From Dehalococcoidia bacterium (GTDB lineage: Bacteria; Chloroflexota; Dehalococcoidia; JACVQG01; JAHKAY01), in NCBI GenBank assembly GCA_030740315.1, contig JASLXN010000110.1, positions 1-5,338 on the forward strand: DNA of 5,338 nucleotides. Reading direction: 5' to 3'. The number at the start of each line of letters is the position of its first letter. Position 1 is the first letter of the stretch. Below, piece by piece: positions 4,900 to 5,338 of the stretch. A model generated the notes under the pieces. It saw only the letters and a program-made list of their open reading frames with translations, made no database searches and had not been told where the DNA came from. Made by a program: the position numbers and the translations under genes.

Positions 4900-5338
4900 A
4901 TGGTTTCCCAGACTGTGTTGGTTCCCGTAAAAGGGGAGGTTGCTGACGAATCAGCGGTGCGACTGGCCTGTAGTATGGCTCAGAAGAGCAAAGGCAAGGT
5001 ATATGCCGTTTATGTTATTGAGGTGAAGCGAAGCCTGCCGCTGGAAGCCATAATAGACCCGGAGGTGGAGCGGGGTGAGGCCGTGCTGGACCAGGCGGAG
5101 CAGTATGCCGGCGATGCAGACTACGAGGTGGAGACCGAGTTGTTAAAGGCCCGGGAAGTAGGCCCGGCAATCGTGGATGCTGCTGTGGAGAAAGAGGCAA
5201 CTCTCATAGTAATGGGGATTAACTACAAGCGCAGATTCGGCGAGTTCAGTTTGGGGCGTAATGTGCCCTATGTGCTCAAGAACGCCCCCTGCCGGGTTAT
5301 TCTGTCCCGGGAACCCATCCCGGAGGTTAAGGGCGGGC
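4900..5338 (+). CDS. Universal stress protein (UspA-like) domain protein, cut by window end
   Basis: The open frame encodes 146 residues and runs off the window. Fold features are those of a Usp domain: TVLVPV at 5-10 (first strand), the helix AVRLACSMAQ (19-28), KVYAVYVIE (33-41), a long central helix, LLKAREVGPAIVDAAVEKEATLIVMG (81-106), and LGRNVPYVLKNAPCRVILS (118-136). The ATP-binding motif G-x2-G-x9-G-(S/T) is altered: Gly106 and Gly119 are in register, but the second Gly is Tyr109 and the Ser/Thr after Gly119 is Arg120. The Asp of the usual VPxDGS is Lys11. Nucleotide binding of the classical kind is therefore doubtful. Its position just behind an APC permease suggests it regulates that transporter, as the fused Usp domains of related permeases are thought to do. 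The ATG at 4900 fits both the fold and the promoter position. Confidence 0.88.
   Translation, partial: MVSQTVLVPVKGEVADESAVRLACSMAQKSKGKVYAVYVIEVKRSLPLEAIIDPEVERGEAVLDQAEQYAGDADYEVETELLKAREVGPAIVDAAVEKEATLIVMGINYKRRFGEFSLGRNVPYVLKNAPCRVILSREPIPEVKGG

Overview
This window looks like a chromosomal segment from a member of the Chloroflexota, most likely the Dehalococcoidia. This is an inference. It rests on a decayed reductive dehalogenase (rdhA-like) remnant, MJ0936-type phosphodiesterase paralogues in tandem, and an APC permease next to a universal-stress-protein gene. No rRNA or marker gene is available to prove it.

Layout. Positions 1-522 (minus strand) hold the first 174 codons of nusA, cut off by the window edge. 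Its promoter (598-626) and short leader contain a hairpin followed by six U residues just before the ribosome binding site, so nusA may be controlled by attenuation. Positions 627-901 have no recognisable gene but several self-complementary stretches. Positions 902-1334 (plus strand) hold an rdhA-like pseudogene. It keeps a probable N-terminal piece and the C-terminal iron-sulfur region in three reading frames, with the middle missing. From 1468 on there is a plus-strand gene cluster: a promoter region, three adjacent metallophosphoesterase paralogues (1522-2031, 2033-2530, 2532-3089), a previously unlisted 58-residue two-helix membrane protein (3098-3274), and an APC-superfamily permease (3271-4857). 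A universal-stress-domain gene (4900-5338, cut by the window end) follows with its own promoter.

How the genes may work together. The three phosphodiesterases are separated by one base each, the small membrane protein follows after 8 bases, and its stop overlaps the permease start in an ATGA. These five genes are therefore probably one transcript. In many bacteria this permease type is joined to, or adjacent to, a Usp domain, so permease and Usp protein plausibly act together. What the phosphodiesterases hydrolyse is not visible from sequence.

Points of most interest: the three phosphodiesterases each depart from the canonical metal-ligand set in a different way. The first phosphodiesterase and the usp gene both have a 17-base promoter spacer, exactly 8 bases between -10 box and ATG, and no Shine-Dalgarno sequence, which is the geometry of leaderless mRNAs. 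A new small membrane ORF also fixes the permease start.
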